Assembly: GCF_003837805.1 (NCBI RefSeq)
Contig: NZ_RQIT01000004.1
Coordinates: forward strand, 62,001-126,000
Direction: 5' to 3'
Length of the DNA stretch: 64,000 bases
Source: Bradyrhizobium sp. RP6
GTDB lineage: Bacteria; Pseudomonadota; Alphaproteobacteria; Rhizobiales; Xanthobacteraceae
This document shows positions 45,423 to 55,688 of the stretch, piece after piece. A program made the position numbers and the translations under genes. Position 1 is the first letter of the stretch. Each line of letters starts with the position of its first letter. The notes below the pieces were generated by a model. The model worked only from the letters and a program-made list of their open reading frames with translations, did not search any database and was not told where the DNA came from.

Positions 45423-47147
45423 TCAGACGGTCGCCTTCGTCGCACCCGCCGTCGCCACACTCCCCTCCGCCAGATGCCGCCCCGCGATGTACCCGAACGT
45501 CAGCGCCGGCCCGAGCGTGATGCCCGGGGCCGGATAATTGCCGTTCATGATCGAGGCCATGTCATTGCCGCAGGCGTAAAGGCCGGAGATCGGAGTGCCG
45601 TCCTTGCGCAGCACACGCGCTTGCGCATCCACCGTCATGCCGATGGCCGTGCCGAGATCCGCCGGGTGGATGCGCAGCGCGAAGAACGGCGCGCGGACGA
45701 TCGGTGCGACGCAAGGGTTGGGCTTGTGAACGGCATCGCCGAGATGGCGCTGATAGATGGTGCTGCCGCGACCAAATTCGGGATCGCGCCCCTCCTTCGC
45801 ATCGGCATTGTAATTCGTGACCGTCGCTGCAAGCACGGATGGCTTGATGCCGATCAAGGCTGCGAGCTGCGCGACATCCGCCGCCTCGATCAACTCGCCG
45901 CTCGCCACATAGCGCCGATAACTGCGCGTGAATGGTTTGATGCGGCCGAGGCCGTAGGCCCACAGGAACCAGCGGTCGCAGATCAGGTGGAACGGCCGGT
46001 CCAGCTCACCATTGGCCTCGCGCAACATGGCAAGCACGAACTCGTGGTGGGACAGCGCCTCGTTGACGAAACGCCTGCCGGCCGCATTGACGGCGATCAC
46101 GCCGGGCTTGGCGCGATCGGCCGTCATGTGCGGGAACACGCCGCGGCTGCCATCAGTGCGGCGGAATAGCGAGGCCGGGACCCAATAGGCTGCGCTCGTC
46201 GCGTCCGTGTTGAGCGCTGCACCGGCGGCAGTCCCAAGCCGAAGCCCGTCGCCCGCAGCCGACGGAGTGGCCGCCGAGATCAAGCCTGCGCCGGCCGGGA
46301 AGAAGCGTTTGCGCAAGCTCGCATCGTGCGAGAAGCCTCCGATCGCGAGCACGACGCCGCGACGCGCTGAGATCAGGCGGTCGCGGGCGCCGTGGCGGAT
46401 CACCACGCCGGCGGCGCGCTCGTCCCGCATTGATAGGCGCTCGACATCAGCGCTGAAGAGGAGATCGACCCGCCGCGCCAGCAGCGTGGCATACAGCTGC
46501 GCGGCGAGCGCATTGCCTTGATGCAACGTCGTGCCGCGCGGCGATCGCAAGCGCTGCCACGCATACGCGGACACCAACTGCGCCGCGCGCAAGGTCGAGC
46601 ACAACGACGCTCCGATCCGGCCCAGATGCGGAAGGTCCAGGCGGCCGACCATCATCCCGCCGAACAGCGTGCACTCCGGCAGCGGTGGCCGCAATCGCGC
46701 GAAGTTATTTCCCAGCCGGGCACCGTCGAAGACAGCCGGCTCCAGCACGCGGCCGCCAGGCGTCGCCCCCAGCCGTTCCGGATAGTAATCGGGATAGGCC
46801 TTCATCGGCTGGAGCCGCACCTCGGTGTTGGCTTCGAGCCAGGCGATCGCCTCGGGCCCGCGCGCGAGGAAGGCGGCGCGCAGGCTGGAATTCGCGGACT
46901 CCGGGACCGTGCTCGACAGATACCGGACTGCATCGGTGACGCTGTCGGAAAGTCCCGCCTCCTTCATCTTGTGATTGGCGGGTATCCAGACCATGCCGCC
47001 GGACCAGGCGGTGGTGCCGCCGACGAAGGCGGTTTTCTCGATCACCAGCACGCGCAGGCCTTCAGCGGCAGCGACGGCCGCGGCCGTCATGCCACCTGCA
47101 CCGGCGCCGATGACAATGACGTCGTAGGTCTCGTGCGCCGGCATCAT
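45423..47147 (-). CDS. FAD-dependent dehydrogenase, 3-ketosteroid-delta1-dehydrogenase-like
   Basis: The 574-aa flavoprotein has the FAD motif VIVIGAGAGGMTAAAVAAAEG (about 10-30), then VIEKTAFVGGTTAWSGG, typical of KstD/fumarate-reductase-type enzymes. The C-terminal GLYACGNDMASIMNGNYPAP and GITLGPALTFGYIAGRHLAE close the FAD site. It may introduce a double bond next to a ketone in a steroid or other ring. Whether the catalytic Tyr residues of KstD are present I cannot say by eye. ATG 47147 and 47144 are both possible. The gene stands alone. Confidence 0.88.
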   Translation of the reverse strand: MMPAHETYDVIVIGAGAGGMTAAAVAAAEGLRVLVIEKTAFVGGTTAWSGGMVWIPANHKMKEAGLSDSVTDAVRYLSSTVPESANSSLRAAFLARGPEAIAWLEANTEVRLQPMKAYPDYYPERLGATPGGRVLEPAVFDGARLGNNFARLRPPLPECTLFGGMMVGRLDLPHLGRIGASLCSTLRAAQLVSAYAWQRLRSPRGTTLHQGNALAAQLYATLLARRVDLLFSADVERLSMRDERAAGVVIRHGARDRLISARRGVVLAIGGFSHDASLRKRFFPAGAGLISAATPSAAGDGLRLGTAAGAALNTDATSAAYWVPASLFRRTDGSRGVFPHMTADRAKPGVIAVNAAGRRFVNEALSHHEFVLAMLREANGELDRPFHLICDRWFLWAYGLGRIKPFTRSYRRYVASGELIEAADVAQLAALIGIKPSVLAATVTNYNADAKEGRDPEFGRGSTIYQRHLGDAVHKPNPCVAPIVRAPFFALRIHPADLGTAIGMTVDAQARVLRKDGTPISGLYACGNDMASIMNGNYPAPGITLGPALTFGYIAGRHLAEGSVATAGATKATV

Positions 47148-47205
47148 GCGGCAAGGTTCCGTGAGCGAGGCATGACACCGTCATACCGCGCCCACGGGCT
47201 TGCAG

Positions 47206-48225
47206 CTAGCGCGCCTTCTTGCGTTCGATCGGATCGATATCGATCGCCCGCAGGCGGCCGAGCCGCAACACGTCCATGGCGAGCCGCCGGCCGATCCGGT
47301 CGCGATCGAGCACGCGGATCAGATCATCGACGCCGTTGATCTCGACGCCGTCGAGCCTGATCACGACGTCGCCGGGCAACAGGCCCGCCTTGGCTGCAGG
47401 TCCATCCGGCTCGATCTGCATCAAGAGCGCGCCCATCTTGTTCTCGACGCCGGCGAGCACCGCATGCCGCCGCGGGACCGGTGCCGTCTGTCCGGCAACG
47501 CCGATATAGGCGCGGCGGACGTAGCCGTGGCGGATGATCTCCGACAGCACGAATTGCGCGGTGTTGCTGGCGACCGCAAAGCAGATCCCTTGCGCGCCGT
47601 TGATGATGGCGGTGTTGATGCCGATCACCTCGGCATGCGACGACACCAGCGGGCCGCCCGAATTGCCGGGATTGAGCGCGGCATCGGTCTGGATCACGTC
47701 CTCGATGGTGCGCCCGCTGACCGAGCGGATCGAGCGCCCGAGCGCAGAGACGACGCCGGCGGTCACGGTCGATTCGAAGCCGAGCGGATTGCCGATCGCG
47801 ATCACCAGCTGGCCGCGGCGCAGGGTCTTGGAGTTACCGAGCGCGGCATAGGGCAAGTGGCGCGCGCCGTTGGCGCGCAGCAGGGCAAGATCGGTGTCGG
47901 GATCTACGCCGAGCACCCGCGCGTCACCGACATGGCCCTCGACGTCGCGCAGCCGAATTTCCTTCGAACTGCCGACCACATGGCTGTTGGTGAGGACGAG
48001 TCCATCCGGCGAGATCACGATGCCTGAGCCGAGCCCGCCGCGCTCGCGGCCGTTCGGCGCCTTCGGCCCGGTCTCGACGCGCACGACCGCGGGACCGACA
48101 CGGTCGGTCACGTCGATCACGGCATTGGAATAGGCGTCCAGCAGGGCCCGGTCACCGACCTCGGCAGACGCCGTCGTTCGCGATGACGCTGCGTCATCGG
48201 CGATATCTGAAGTGAAGTCCAGCAT
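47206..48225 (-). CDS. S1C (HtrA/DegP-like) serine protease without a signal peptide
   Basis: The 339-aa protein has the catalytic triad in LTNSHVVG (His), DPDTDLALLR (Asp) and LNPGNSGGPLV (Ser), and one PDZ domain (about 250-330, AKAGLLPGDVVIRLDGVEIN). HtrA proteases normally act in the periplasm, but the N-terminus MLDFTSDIADDAASSRTTAS has neither signal peptide nor membrane segment, so this one should be cytoplasmic. Upstream in-frame codons do not supply one either. It lies between the flavoprotein gene and the GMC genes on the same strand. Confidence 0.9.
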   Translation of the reverse strand: MLDFTSDIADDAASSRTTASAEVGDRALLDAYSNAVIDVTDRVGPAVVRVETGPKAPNGRERGGLGSGIVISPDGLVLTNSHVVGSSKEIRLRDVEGHVGDARVLGVDPDTDLALLRANGARHLPYAALGNSKTLRRGQLVIAIGNPLGFESTVTAGVVSALGRSIRSVSGRTIEDVIQTDAALNPGNSGGPLVSSHAEVIGINTAIINGAQGICFAVASNTAQFVLSEIIRHGYVRRAYIGVAGQTAPVPRRHAVLAGVENKMGALLMQIEPDGPAAKAGLLPGDVVIRLDGVEINGVDDLIRVLDRDRIGRRLAMDVLRLGRLRAIDIDPIERKKAR

Positions 48226-48317
48226 GGCAAGAGTCCTTGAAGGCTCACACAGATGGTGGCCTGTTCCCTGCCGCGCAAGATGCGCGCCTGGAGCGCAGGG
48301 CTGGACTGCCCAGATGG

Positions 48318-48767
48318 CTAGGGCGCTCGCCTCAGCGAACCGCCTCTTGCCTTGACCGGGTCGAGCAGCGTCCAGTCCCCATCCGGAAGCACATGGCCCC
48401 TGGGGAACGGCGCGCGCAGCTCGATTCCGAGCGAACCCAGCACGCGGTCGTCGCGGTAGTAGCATTGCAGCACGACACGGACGAGCGTTGCTGCGGCGAC
48501 GCCGCCGCTGTTGCGAAACTCCTGCGCCACCGCATCGCGCCTTTTGGTATCGAGCTCGGCGAGCGGCACTCCGGCGAGGCGCGCCAGATGATCCAGTGCC
48601 GCCGCCACCAATCTGGTGTCACGGCCGAGCGTTGCCAGCATGTCGGCCTGGATCGCGGGATCATCGGCGCCCGGCACCTTGTACTCGTCGCTGGCAGGAA
48701 TGATCATCGCGGCGATGGTGCGCAGGTCGTCGCGCTGCCTGCGTGTCAGTTGGTTGTCTGCGGACAT
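48318..48767 (-). CDS. Small subunit of a GMC-type dehydrogenase (gluconate 2-dehydrogenase subunit 3-like)
   Basis: The 149-aa protein has the RRDDLRTIAAMIIPASDEYKV-like N-terminal pattern of gluconate 2-dehydrogenase subunit 3 proteins (here RQRDDLRTIAAMIIPASDEY). In this family the subunit escorts or stabilises the large GMC flavoprotein. The GMC gene ends 8 bases upstream, which supports that partnership. No Tat signal is visible, unlike in the classical membrane-bound enzymes, so the complex may stay in the cytoplasm. ATG 48767 follows GAGG at a good distance. Confidence 0.75.
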   Translation of the reverse strand: MSADNQLTRRQRDDLRTIAAMIIPASDEYKVPGADDPAIQADMLATLGRDTRLVAAALDHLARLAGVPLAELDTKRRDAVAQEFRNSGGVAAATLVRVVLQCYYRDDRVLGSLGIELRAPFPRGHVLPDGDWTLLDPVKARGGSLRRAP

Positions 48768-48774
48768 CACGACC

Positions 48775-50373
48775 TCAATCGAACAAATTGGCGAGGCGCT
48801 GCTTCATCTGGTCGGCGATGTAGAGCGCGAGGGCCTGGATGGTGGACGTCGGGTTCACGCCGCCCGAGGTGACGAAGATGCTGCCGTCGACGATGAAGAG
48901 GTTCTTCACGTCGTGCGAGCGGCCCCATTCGTTGACTACGGAACGTTCGGGATCGGTGCCCATCCGCGCGGTGCCGAGGAGATGCCAGCCGCCCCAGGGG
49001 ATCGGGTTGTTGATGCAGATGTCGGTCGCACCGGCGGTCTCGAGAATCTCCCGGCCGCGCGCCAGCCCGTGCTCCATCATTTTCCGGCTGTTCTCGCTGA
49101 TCGTATAGTCGACCTTCGGCGCGGGGATTCCGTGACTGTCCTTCAGCACGGGATCGAGCGTGACGCGGTTGTGCTCCTCGGGCAGATCCTCGCAGATCGC
49201 CGACACCGCAAGCCGATGACCGTTGAGCTTGCGGAACACGCGATGATGGTCGGCGCCCCATGGCAGAATGCCTTTCTGCTCGCTCGCGACCGCCTCGAAC
49301 ACCGGCCCCGCGCCGCGGCCGAATTGGATGCCGTAGCCGCGCACGAAACCGCGCGACAGGTCGGTGTCGTAAAACTCCTTGCTCCACAGGCAGGTCGGCG
49401 GCGCACGATTGCTGTCGGTCGGCTCCTTCACAAATCCGTAGATCTGCGCATAGGGATGAAACATCAGGTTCTTGCCGACGAGGCCGGACGAATTTGCAAG
49501 CCCGTTGGGAAAGCGCCCCGAGGCCGAGTTCAAAAGCAGGCGCGGCGTGCCCACGCCGTTGCAGGCGATGATGACGACGTGCGCGGGCTGAAACTGCTCG
49601 ACGCCGTCCTTGTCGTAGTAGACGACGCCCGAAGCCATGCCGTTCTCGTCGGTGGTGATCTCCCGCACGCGGCAATGGGTGCGCAACTCGACGCCGGCGC
49701 GGATCGCATGCGGCCAATAGGTGATGTCGGTGGAGGACTTTGCGCCTTGCGCGCAGGCCGGCGTGCAATGGCCGAGATTGATGCAGCGCGCCCGGCCCTC
49801 ATAGTCCATGGTCGCGACCGTCGTATCCGACGGCCACCAGTGCCACCCGAGCTTGTTCATGGCCTTGCCGATGATGGCGCCGGACAATCCCATCGGCTGC
49901 TGCGGCATCGGCGGATGCGTCAGCGGGGAAAGCGGATCACCTGACAGGCCGGACGTACCCATCATGCGGTCGTTCTCTTCGAAGAACGGGGTCAGCGCGT
50001 CGTAGTCGATCGGCCAGTCGTCGGCGACGCCGTCGAGCGTCTTCACCTTGAAATCGGAGGGATGCAGCCGCGGCCAATGCGCGGTGTACATCACGGTTGA
50101 GCCGCCGACCGCATTGTAGTTGACGACCTTGATCGGGGAGTTGTCGTCGTTGATCGGGTAGTCCTCGGGGCGGCCGCGGACATTGGGGCTCGACGACCAC
50201 TCGCCGTAGAATTTGGCCTCCCAATCCCGGCCGGTGCTGGGATATTCCGCCGGGTTCATCCAGCCGCCCTGCTCCAGGCAGAGGACGTGCATCTTGGTCT
50301 CGGCCAGCGACCACGCCACCGCCGCGCCTGAAGCGCCGGCGCCGATGATCAGGACGTCCACGGGGTCTTTCAT
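48775..50373 (-). CDS. GMC-family FAD oxidoreductase
   Basis: The 532-aa protein has the FAD motif VDVLIIGAGASGAAVAWSL (5-23), the N-domain (NAVGGSTVMYTAHWPRLHPS) and the C-domain with the catalytic His in WGGWHLLGTARMG and Asn in SGGVNPTSTIQALALYIA. A Cys-rich segment (RCINLGHCTPACAQGAKSS) resembles those in alcohol or sugar dehydrogenases that use a small subunit. It likely oxidises an alcohol, polyol or sugar acid. The small-subunit gene follows 8 bases downstream. No signal peptide is seen. Confidence 0.9.
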   Translation of the reverse strand: MKDPVDVLIIGAGASGAAVAWSLAETKMHVLCLEQGGWMNPAEYPSTGRDWEAKFYGEWSSSPNVRGRPEDYPINDDNSPIKVVNYNAVGGSTVMYTAHWPRLHPSDFKVKTLDGVADDWPIDYDALTPFFEENDRMMGTSGLSGDPLSPLTHPPMPQQPMGLSGAIIGKAMNKLGWHWWPSDTTVATMDYEGRARCINLGHCTPACAQGAKSSTDITYWPHAIRAGVELRTHCRVREITTDENGMASGVVYYDKDGVEQFQPAHVVIIACNGVGTPRLLLNSASGRFPNGLANSSGLVGKNLMFHPYAQIYGFVKEPTDSNRAPPTCLWSKEFYDTDLSRGFVRGYGIQFGRGAGPVFEAVASEQKGILPWGADHHRVFRKLNGHRLAVSAICEDLPEEHNRVTLDPVLKDSHGIPAPKVDYTISENSRKMMEHGLARGREILETAGATDICINNPIPWGGWHLLGTARMGTDPERSVVNEWGRSHDVKNLFIVDGSIFVTSGGVNPTSTIQALALYIADQMKQRLANLFD

Positions 50374-50573
50374 CGCAACTTCTTCCTCCCCCTCGCCGCT
50401 TCCCGGGCGATTCGGCCTTTCGCGCCTAGCGAGGCCGGCGAACGATAGGGTCAGAGCGACGGCCGAGTAAAGCCGCGAGGCCGGAATGTCACACTTCGCA
50501 GGGTGCAGACCATTGGTATCGCCACATCCCGATGCTAGGAACGAGACGCACGAGCCATCGATAGCGAGACCGT

Positions 50574-51362
50574 ATGTCCTTCCGAAATTTCTTTGCCAGC
50601 GCCCGCGCTTTTGCGCTCGTTTCGTTTTTCGCCTTGTCCGGATTTCTGGGCACCTCCAACCCTGCCTCGGCGCTGACCGGCGCCGCGACGGCCCGCGACG
50701 GCAACTCCATCCAGCTCGGCGACGTGATCTATCGGCTGGACGGCGTCGATGCGCCCGAGCTGGACCAGGTCTGCATCGACGATCACGCCGATGCCTGGAC
50801 CTGCGGCATCGAGGCCCGCGATCAGCTCACGAAGCTGATCAAGGGACGCGTGGTGCGCTGTGACGATGTCGGGCCGGAAAAGAGCTTTGGCAAGCGGCAC
50901 CGGGCGATCTGCACGGCCGAGGGCGACAAGTCGACCTTGAACGAACAGCTGGTCAGGCTCGGCTTTGCCGTCGCCCGGGAGCCGATCAAGGCCAACGCCA
51001 AGCCCGTCGCGGCCGAAGCCAGGACAGCCGCCGCCGGAATCTGGAAGGGCTGTTTTGTTGCACCGCAAGATTTTCGCGCCGGCAAGAAAGACGGCACGCT
51101 CCTGGGCACCGCCTGCCGGCCCGACCGCGACAAGGAGATTCGCGCCGTGCTGTTCCCGGAGGAACTGACGATGCCGCCCAGCTGCAGCATCAAGGGCAAG
51201 CTTGCGGTGCGCGCCCGCGTGACCGGCAATATCGGCATCTATCATTTGCGCGGTTGCCCGAGCTATCCCGCGACCACGAGACCCGACCGCTGGTTCTGCT
51301 CGGAGGACGACGCCCAGGCCGCCGGCTTCCGCAAGGCCTATAATTGCCGCCGGCCAAAATGA
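50574..51362 (+). CDS. Exported staphylococcal-nuclease-like protein with a C-terminal sunset-like domain
   Basis: The 262-aa product has a signal peptide (about 1-33, [20 protein letters not shown]). The nuclease-like (SNase) domain (about 35-160) has [19 protein letters not shown] and [12 protein letters not shown]. The C-terminal part (about 205-262) reads [20 protein letters not shown]...[16 protein letters not shown], the pattern of the small sunset domain often attached to these nucleases. Several of the canonical SNase Arg/Glu residues are not clearly placed, so catalysis is uncertain. It diverges from the GMC gene. Confidence 0.85.
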   Translation: MSFRNFFASARAFALVSFFALSGFLGTSNPASALTGAATARDGNSIQLGDVIYRLDGVDAPELDQVCIDDHADAWTCGIEARDQLTKLIKGRVVRCDDVGPEKSFGKRHRAICTAEGDKSTLNEQLVRLGFAVAREPIKANAKPVAAEARTAAAGIWKGCFVAPQDFRAGKKDGTLLGTACRPDRDKEIRAVLFPEELTMPPSCSIKGKLAVRARVTGNIGIYHLRGCPSYPATTRPDRWFCSEDDAQAAGFRKAYNCRRPK

Positions 51363-51537
51363 ACGGGCGAGTTCCGCACCTGTGAGTAGTATTCCGACTA
51401 CGTATTGATCCGGGATTGAACTTCGTCGGCAGTTGCTGCATTTGTATGCGTACGCGAGCGCCTTGCGCGAGCGTTTCCTAGGCAACAATCCGGCTCCGGC
51501 CCGATTGTCTTTGCTCGGGCGTTTCCTCCCTAGACTT

Positions 51538-51570
51538 GGCCGCTTGTCACGAGCAAGCGGCCGTTCTTTT
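51538..51570. terminator. Terminator between the nuclease gene and the cyo operon
   Basis: GGCCGCTTG (51538-51546) pairs with CAAGCGGCC (51554-51562) around a 7-base loop; GTTCTTTT follows on the plus strand. It lies 22 bases beyond the cyoD stop in the cyo direction and 175 bases after the nuclease gene. Confidence 0.65.
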
Positions 51571-51583
51571 CTGTGCGGGTCTA

Positions 51584-51970
51584 TCACTGCATCCGCATGA
51601 TCTGGTCCATCGGCGGCATGTTCGCATTGAGATGCGCCATGATCCACACCGTCCCGCCCACCACCAGGAAGACGACCAGCAGCCCGAAGGCGAGCGCCAG
51701 CACGTTGTTGGTGTTGTCGGGCCCCGTGGTGATGTGCAGGAAAAACACGAGATGCACACCCATCTGTGCGATCGCAAGCACGATCAGCGCGACCGGAATC
51801 GAGGGCTGCCAGACCAGGTCGGTGCCGGCGATGAAGAACGACGTCGCCGTGAGCAACAGCGCCAGAACAAGACCGACGACATAGCCCAGGATCCGCTCAC
51901 CGACGCCATGCTGCTCTTCCTCGCCCGGTGCGAGGTCGTGCCCGGCCGGAATATGCGTCTGATCGCTCAT
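51584..51970 (-). CDS. cyoD: Cytochrome bo3 quinol oxidase subunit IV
   Basis: The 128-aa product has three membrane segments (ILGYVVGLVLALLLTATSFF, IPVALIVLAIAQMGVHLVFF, NVLALAFGLLVVFLVVGGTV), the CyoD layout. It helps assemble the oxidase. The ATG overlaps the cyoC stop (ATGA). Last gene of cyoABCD. Confidence 0.93.
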   Translation of the reverse strand: MSDQTHIPAGHDLAPGEEEQHGVGERILGYVVGLVLALLLTATSFFIAGTDLVWQPSIPVALIVLAIAQMGVHLVFFLHITTGPDNTNNVLALAFGLLVVFLVVGGTVWIMAHLNANMPPMDQIMRMQ

Positions 51971-52608
51971 GGGGCACCCCCAAGCAGGTAGACGACGGAG
52001 AACACCCCGACCCAGATGATGTCGAGTGCGTGCCAGAACAGCGCAAAGCACATCATCCGCCGCAGCACGTCGGCGCGAAAGCCTTTCGCAAAGACCTGGG
52101 CCATCATGGTGAGCAGCCAGAGCACGCCGGCCGAGACGTGCAGCCCGTGGCAGCCGACCAGCGAGAAGAACGCGGTCAGGAACGCGCTGCGCGACGGACC
52201 GTAGCCGCGGGCGACAAGGTCGGCGAATTCGCGGAACTCGAGCACGAGGAATATCAGCCCGAGCACGCAGGTCACGGTCATGCCGAGATAGAACCAGAAC
52301 CGGTTGCGTACGTCGGCGGCGATGCTGGCCATGCCGCAGGTGAAGCTCGAGAGCAGCAGGCAGACCGTCTCGATCGCGACATTCCTCTGCTCGAAGATCT
52401 CCGCGCCCTTCGGGCCGCCGGCAGTCTGGCCGGAAAGCACGGCATAGGCGGCGAAAAAACAAGAGAACATCACGATGTCGGAGAGCAGGAAAATCCAGAA
52501 GCCGTAGGCGGTCACGATCCGCTTCGGCGCGGGTCCGGGATGCTCGATGACGAGCCCGATGTGATGGGGATCGGCGTGCGCGTGGCCGGCGGTCGCGGTC
52601 ATCGCCAT
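51967..52608 (-). CDS. cyoC: Cytochrome bo3 quinol oxidase subunit III
   Basis: The 213-aa product has five membrane segments and the haem-copper subunit III pattern (YGFWIFLLSDIVMFSCFFAA, SRSAFLTAFFSLVGCHGLHV). The ATG overlaps the cyoB stop (ATGA). It is coupled to cyoD by another overlap. Confidence 0.95.
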   Translation of the reverse strand: MAMTATAGHAHADPHHIGLVIEHPGPAPKRIVTAYGFWIFLLSDIVMFSCFFAAYAVLSGQTAGGPKGAEIFEQRNVAIETVCLLLSSFTCGMASIAADVRNRFWFYLGMTVTCVLGLIFLVLEFREFADLVARGYGPSRSAFLTAFFSLVGCHGLHVSAGVLWLLTMMAQVFAKGFRADVLRRMMCFALFWHALDIIWVGVFSVVYLLGGAP

Positions 52609-54608
52609 CAGACCGCCCCCGCCATGCTGACGAGGCTGCGCCGTTCCTCGATATTGACGCGGTCGATTGCCGCGACCTGTTCGGCCGGGATGACGTATTC
52701 GTCATGGTCGCGCCAGGCGAACACGACGAAGGTCGCGAACGCGCCGATGCCGCCCAGGATCACCATCCACCAGATGTGCCAGATCAGCGCAAAGCCCATG
52801 ATGGTGGCGAAGAACGCGCAGACGAAGCCGGTCGGCGAATTGCGGGGCATCTCGATGTCCTGATATTCGGGCACTTCGTGCTCGAGCGATTGCTGCCGGG
52901 CGCGGGCCTTCATCTCCCAATAGGCGTCCTCGCCGCGCACATCGGGATTGAAGGCGAAATTGAACACCGGCGGCGGCGACGAGGTCGCCCATTCCAGCGA
53001 GCGCCCGTCCCAGGGATCGCCGGTGCGGTCGCGCAACGCCTCGCGGTTGCGGATGCTGACCACGAGCTGCACGATCTGGCAGATCACGCCGATCGACAGC
53101 ACGGCCACGCCGACCGCCGCAACGATCATCCAGGGCCGCCAGGACGCGACGTCGTAGTGTTGCATTCGGCGCGTCATGCCGAGCATGCCGGCGATGTAGA
53201 GCGGCATGAAGGTGACGTAGAAGCCGAGGAAGGTGAACCAGAACGCGGCCTTGCCCCAGCGCTCGTCGAGGCGAAAGCCGAACGCCTTCGGAAACCAGTA
53301 TTCGAAGCCGGCGAAGGCGCCGAACAGCACGCCGCCGATGATGACGTTGTGGAAGTGCGCAACCAGGAACATGCTGTTGTGGAGCATGAAGTCGGCCGGC
53401 GGCACCGCGACGAGGACGCCTGTCAATCCGCCGATGATGAAGGTGACCATGAAGCCGACCGACCACAGCATCGGCGTCGCAAAACGGATGCGGCCGCCAT
53501 ACATCGTGAACAGCCAATTGTAGATCTTCACGCCGGTCGGTATCGCAATGATCATGCTGGCGATACCGAAGATGGCGTTGACGTCGGGCCCCGCCCCCAT
53601 CGTGAAGAAATGGTGCAGCCAGACCATGAAGGAGATGACGCAGATCGCCATGGTCGCCAGCACCATGGAGCGATAGCCGAACAGCGCCTTGCCGGAGAAG
53701 GTCGAGACCACCTCGGAGAAGATGCCGAAGGCGGGCAGCACCAGGATGTAGACCTCGGGATGGCCCCAGGCCCAGATCAGGTTCATGAACATCATGACGT
53801 TGCCGCCGGCCTCGTTGGTGAAGAAGTGGAAGCCGAGATAGCGGTCGAGCAGCAGCATCGCGAGCGTGGCGGTGAGGATCGGAAAGGCCGCGACGATGAG
53901 AAGGTTCGAGGCCAGCGTGGTCCAGCAGAACATCGGCATGCGCAGATAGTTCATGCCCCTCGTGCGCAGCTTGAGCACGGTCGTGACGAGATTGATGCCG
54001 GCCACCAGCGTCCCGACACCGGAGATCTGCAGCGACCAGGCGTAATAGTCGACGCCGACACCGGGCGAGTAGGCCAGCTCCGACAGCGGCGGAAAGGCGA
54101 GCCAGCCGGTGCGCGCGAACTCTCCGACCACGAGCGAGACGTTGACCAGCAGCGCCCCGGTCGCGGTCAGCCAGAAGCCGACCGAATTGAGCGTCGGAAA
54201 CGCGACGTCGCGCACGCCGAGCTGGAGCGGCACGACGAGGTTCATCAGCCCGATCACGAACGGCATCGCCACGAAGAAGATCATGATGGTGCCGTGCGCC
54301 GAGAAGATCTGGTTGTAGTGCTCCGGCGGCAGGTAGCCCTGCGACTGATAGGCCACCGCCTGCTGGATCCGCATCATGATGGCGTCGCTGCCGCCGCGCA
54401 GCAGCATCACCGAAGCCAGCAGGATGTACATGACGCCGATGCGCTTGTGATCGACGCTGGTGATCCATTCGCCCCAGAGATAGGGCAGATGCCCCTTCAC
54501 CACGACCCAGGTCAAGACGCCGAGGATTGCGACCAGCACCACCGCGCCGGCGACGAGCGGAATCGGTTGATCAATCGGAATGGCCGACCAATCGAGCTTA
54601 CCGAGCAT
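52608..54608 (-). CDS. cyoB: Cytochrome bo3 quinol oxidase subunit I
   Basis: The catalytic subunit reduces O2 at a haem-CuB centre and pumps protons. The 666-aa protein has about 15 membrane segments. The haem ligand region is [20 protein letters not shown], the CuB/cross-linked Tyr region is [20 protein letters not shown], the His pair is in [10 protein letters not shown], and the other haem ligands lie in [13 protein letters not shown]. The E of HPEVY makes it an A1-type pump. ATG 54608 has GGAGG 5 bases upstream and overlaps the end of cyoA by 11 bases. Confidence 0.97.
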   Translation of the reverse strand: MLGKLDWSAIPIDQPIPLVAGAVVLVAILGVLTWVVVKGHLPYLWGEWITSVDHKRIGVMYILLASVMLLRGGSDAIMMRIQQAVAYQSQGYLPPEHYNQIFSAHGTIMIFFVAMPFVIGLMNLVVPLQLGVRDVAFPTLNSVGFWLTATGALLVNVSLVVGEFARTGWLAFPPLSELAYSPGVGVDYYAWSLQISGVGTLVAGINLVTTVLKLRTRGMNYLRMPMFCWTTLASNLLIVAAFPILTATLAMLLLDRYLGFHFFTNEAGGNVMMFMNLIWAWGHPEVYILVLPAFGIFSEVVSTFSGKALFGYRSMVLATMAICVISFMVWLHHFFTMGAGPDVNAIFGIASMIIAIPTGVKIYNWLFTMYGGRIRFATPMLWSVGFMVTFIIGGLTGVLVAVPPADFMLHNSMFLVAHFHNVIIGGVLFGAFAGFEYWFPKAFGFRLDERWGKAAFWFTFLGFYVTFMPLYIAGMLGMTRRMQHYDVASWRPWMIVAAVGVAVLSIGVICQIVQLVVSIRNREALRDRTGDPWDGRSLEWATSSPPPVFNFAFNPDVRGEDAYWEMKARARQQSLEHEVPEYQDIEMPRNSPTGFVCAFFATIMGFALIWHIWWMVILGGIGAFATFVVFAWRDHDEYVIPAEQVAAIDRVNIEERRSLVSMAGAV

Positions 54609-55437
54609 CATGGCCTCCACTGTGCGGCCGGCCCGCTTCGGATGCGAGCTCCGGCCCCGGCCCCGGCGGAATGTGCTGGCTCGCGATCAGGTCGAACAGC
54701 CGCGGATCGTCCAGGCGGTAGACAGGTCGGCCCTTCTCGATGCCCTGCTGCATCAGCTTCTTGTAGGTGTCCGCATTCAGCACCGCATCCGTCCTCGCCG
54801 TGGTCGCGACCCAGTCCGGAAAGGCGAGCGGCGAGACCACGTTGACGTCGAACATCATGTCGGGAAAACCGTCGCCGGAGAAATGCGCGGACAGGCCCTG
54901 GAGCTTGCCTTCATTGTCGGCGCGCAGGTTCAGCTTCGTCACCATGCCGTTCATGGTGTAGATCATGCTGCCAAGCTGCGGGATGAAGAACGTGTTCATC
55001 ACGCTCGACGATGTCAGCTGGAAATTCAGCTCGGCGCCCGCGGGCACCGTCAACGTGTTGATGGTGGCGATGCGCTGGTCCGGATAGATGAACAGCCATT
55101 TCCAGTCGAGCGAAACGGCCTGTATCCGCACCGGACTTCCGGTGCCCGGCACGGGCGCGGCCGGATCGAGTTGATGCGAGCCGATCCAGGCAACGCCGCC
55201 GAGCAGGATGACCGTGAGTGCAGGGATCGACCACACCACCATTTCGACCCGGCCGGAATAGACGAAGTGGGGCTGGTAACGCGCTTTCGGATTCGAGGCG
55301 CGAAACCAGAAAGCAAAGCCGAGGATCGCGATGATGGTGGGTACCACGATCACGAGCATGATGAAGACGGAATCGACCAGGATGGTGCTGTTGCCCGCGG
55401 CCACGGGCCCTTGCGGATCGAGCAGATTCATCGGCAC
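54598..55437 (-). CDS. cyoA: Cytochrome bo3 quinol oxidase subunit II, no lipoprotein signal visible
   Basis: Subunit II binds no copper here: the Cys pair of CuA is absent (region [20 protein letters not shown]), so the enzyme uses quinol. The 279-aa protein has two membrane segments (about 18-42 and 68-88) and a periplasmic cupredoxin domain (about 105-225). Classical CyoA begins with a signal peptide and a lipobox Cys. Here the frame is closed by TAG at 55471-55473, and GTG 55437 or ATG 55431 opens directly at [19 protein letters not shown]. No lipobox is present in this frame, nor a convincing one in the other two upstream. First gene of the operon. Confidence 0.9.
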   Translation of the reverse strand: MPMNLLDPQGPVAAGNSTILVDSVFIMLVIVVPTIIAILGFAFWFRASNPKARYQPHFVYSGRVEMVVWSIPALTVILLGGVAWIGSHQLDPAAPVPGTGSPVRIQAVSLDWKWLFIYPDQRIATINTLTVPAGAELNFQLTSSSVMNTFFIPQLGSMIYTMNGMVTKLNLRADNEGKLQGLSAHFSGDGFPDMMFDVNVVSPLAFPDWVATTARTDAVLNADTYKKLMQQGIEKGRPVYRLDDPRLFDLIASQHIPPGPGPELASEAGRPHSGGHDAR

Positions 55438-55688
55438 GCCACTGGTAGTTGGGAAGCCCCGGGACTGAGCCTAGCGCGGGAAAGGCTCCGGCAGCAAACG
55501 CCGAGGCCTCAGAACGGTTCCTGGACTGCAAGGGTCAGTCATGCGCGACAGGCCGGCCGCAGCATGCAATTGCATGTGATGTCAATGACATGTACGCAGG
55601 AGCCGCGCGCTTCTCTCCGGACGGGGCGATTGCTAATCTGCACGAAAATAATGGGACGAATGGTGCCCGTACCGGGGAGTGAGCTGTG

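Noticed and set aside
52704..54845. 713-codon plus-strand frame opposite cyoB
   Set aside because: Composition is His/Asp/Arg-rich as expected from the reverse complement of a membrane protein gene.
55561..55590. FixK-type box in the cyoA/SDR spacer (TTGC...TCAA)
   Set aside because: The half-sites are 8 bases apart rather than 6, so the geometry is wrong.
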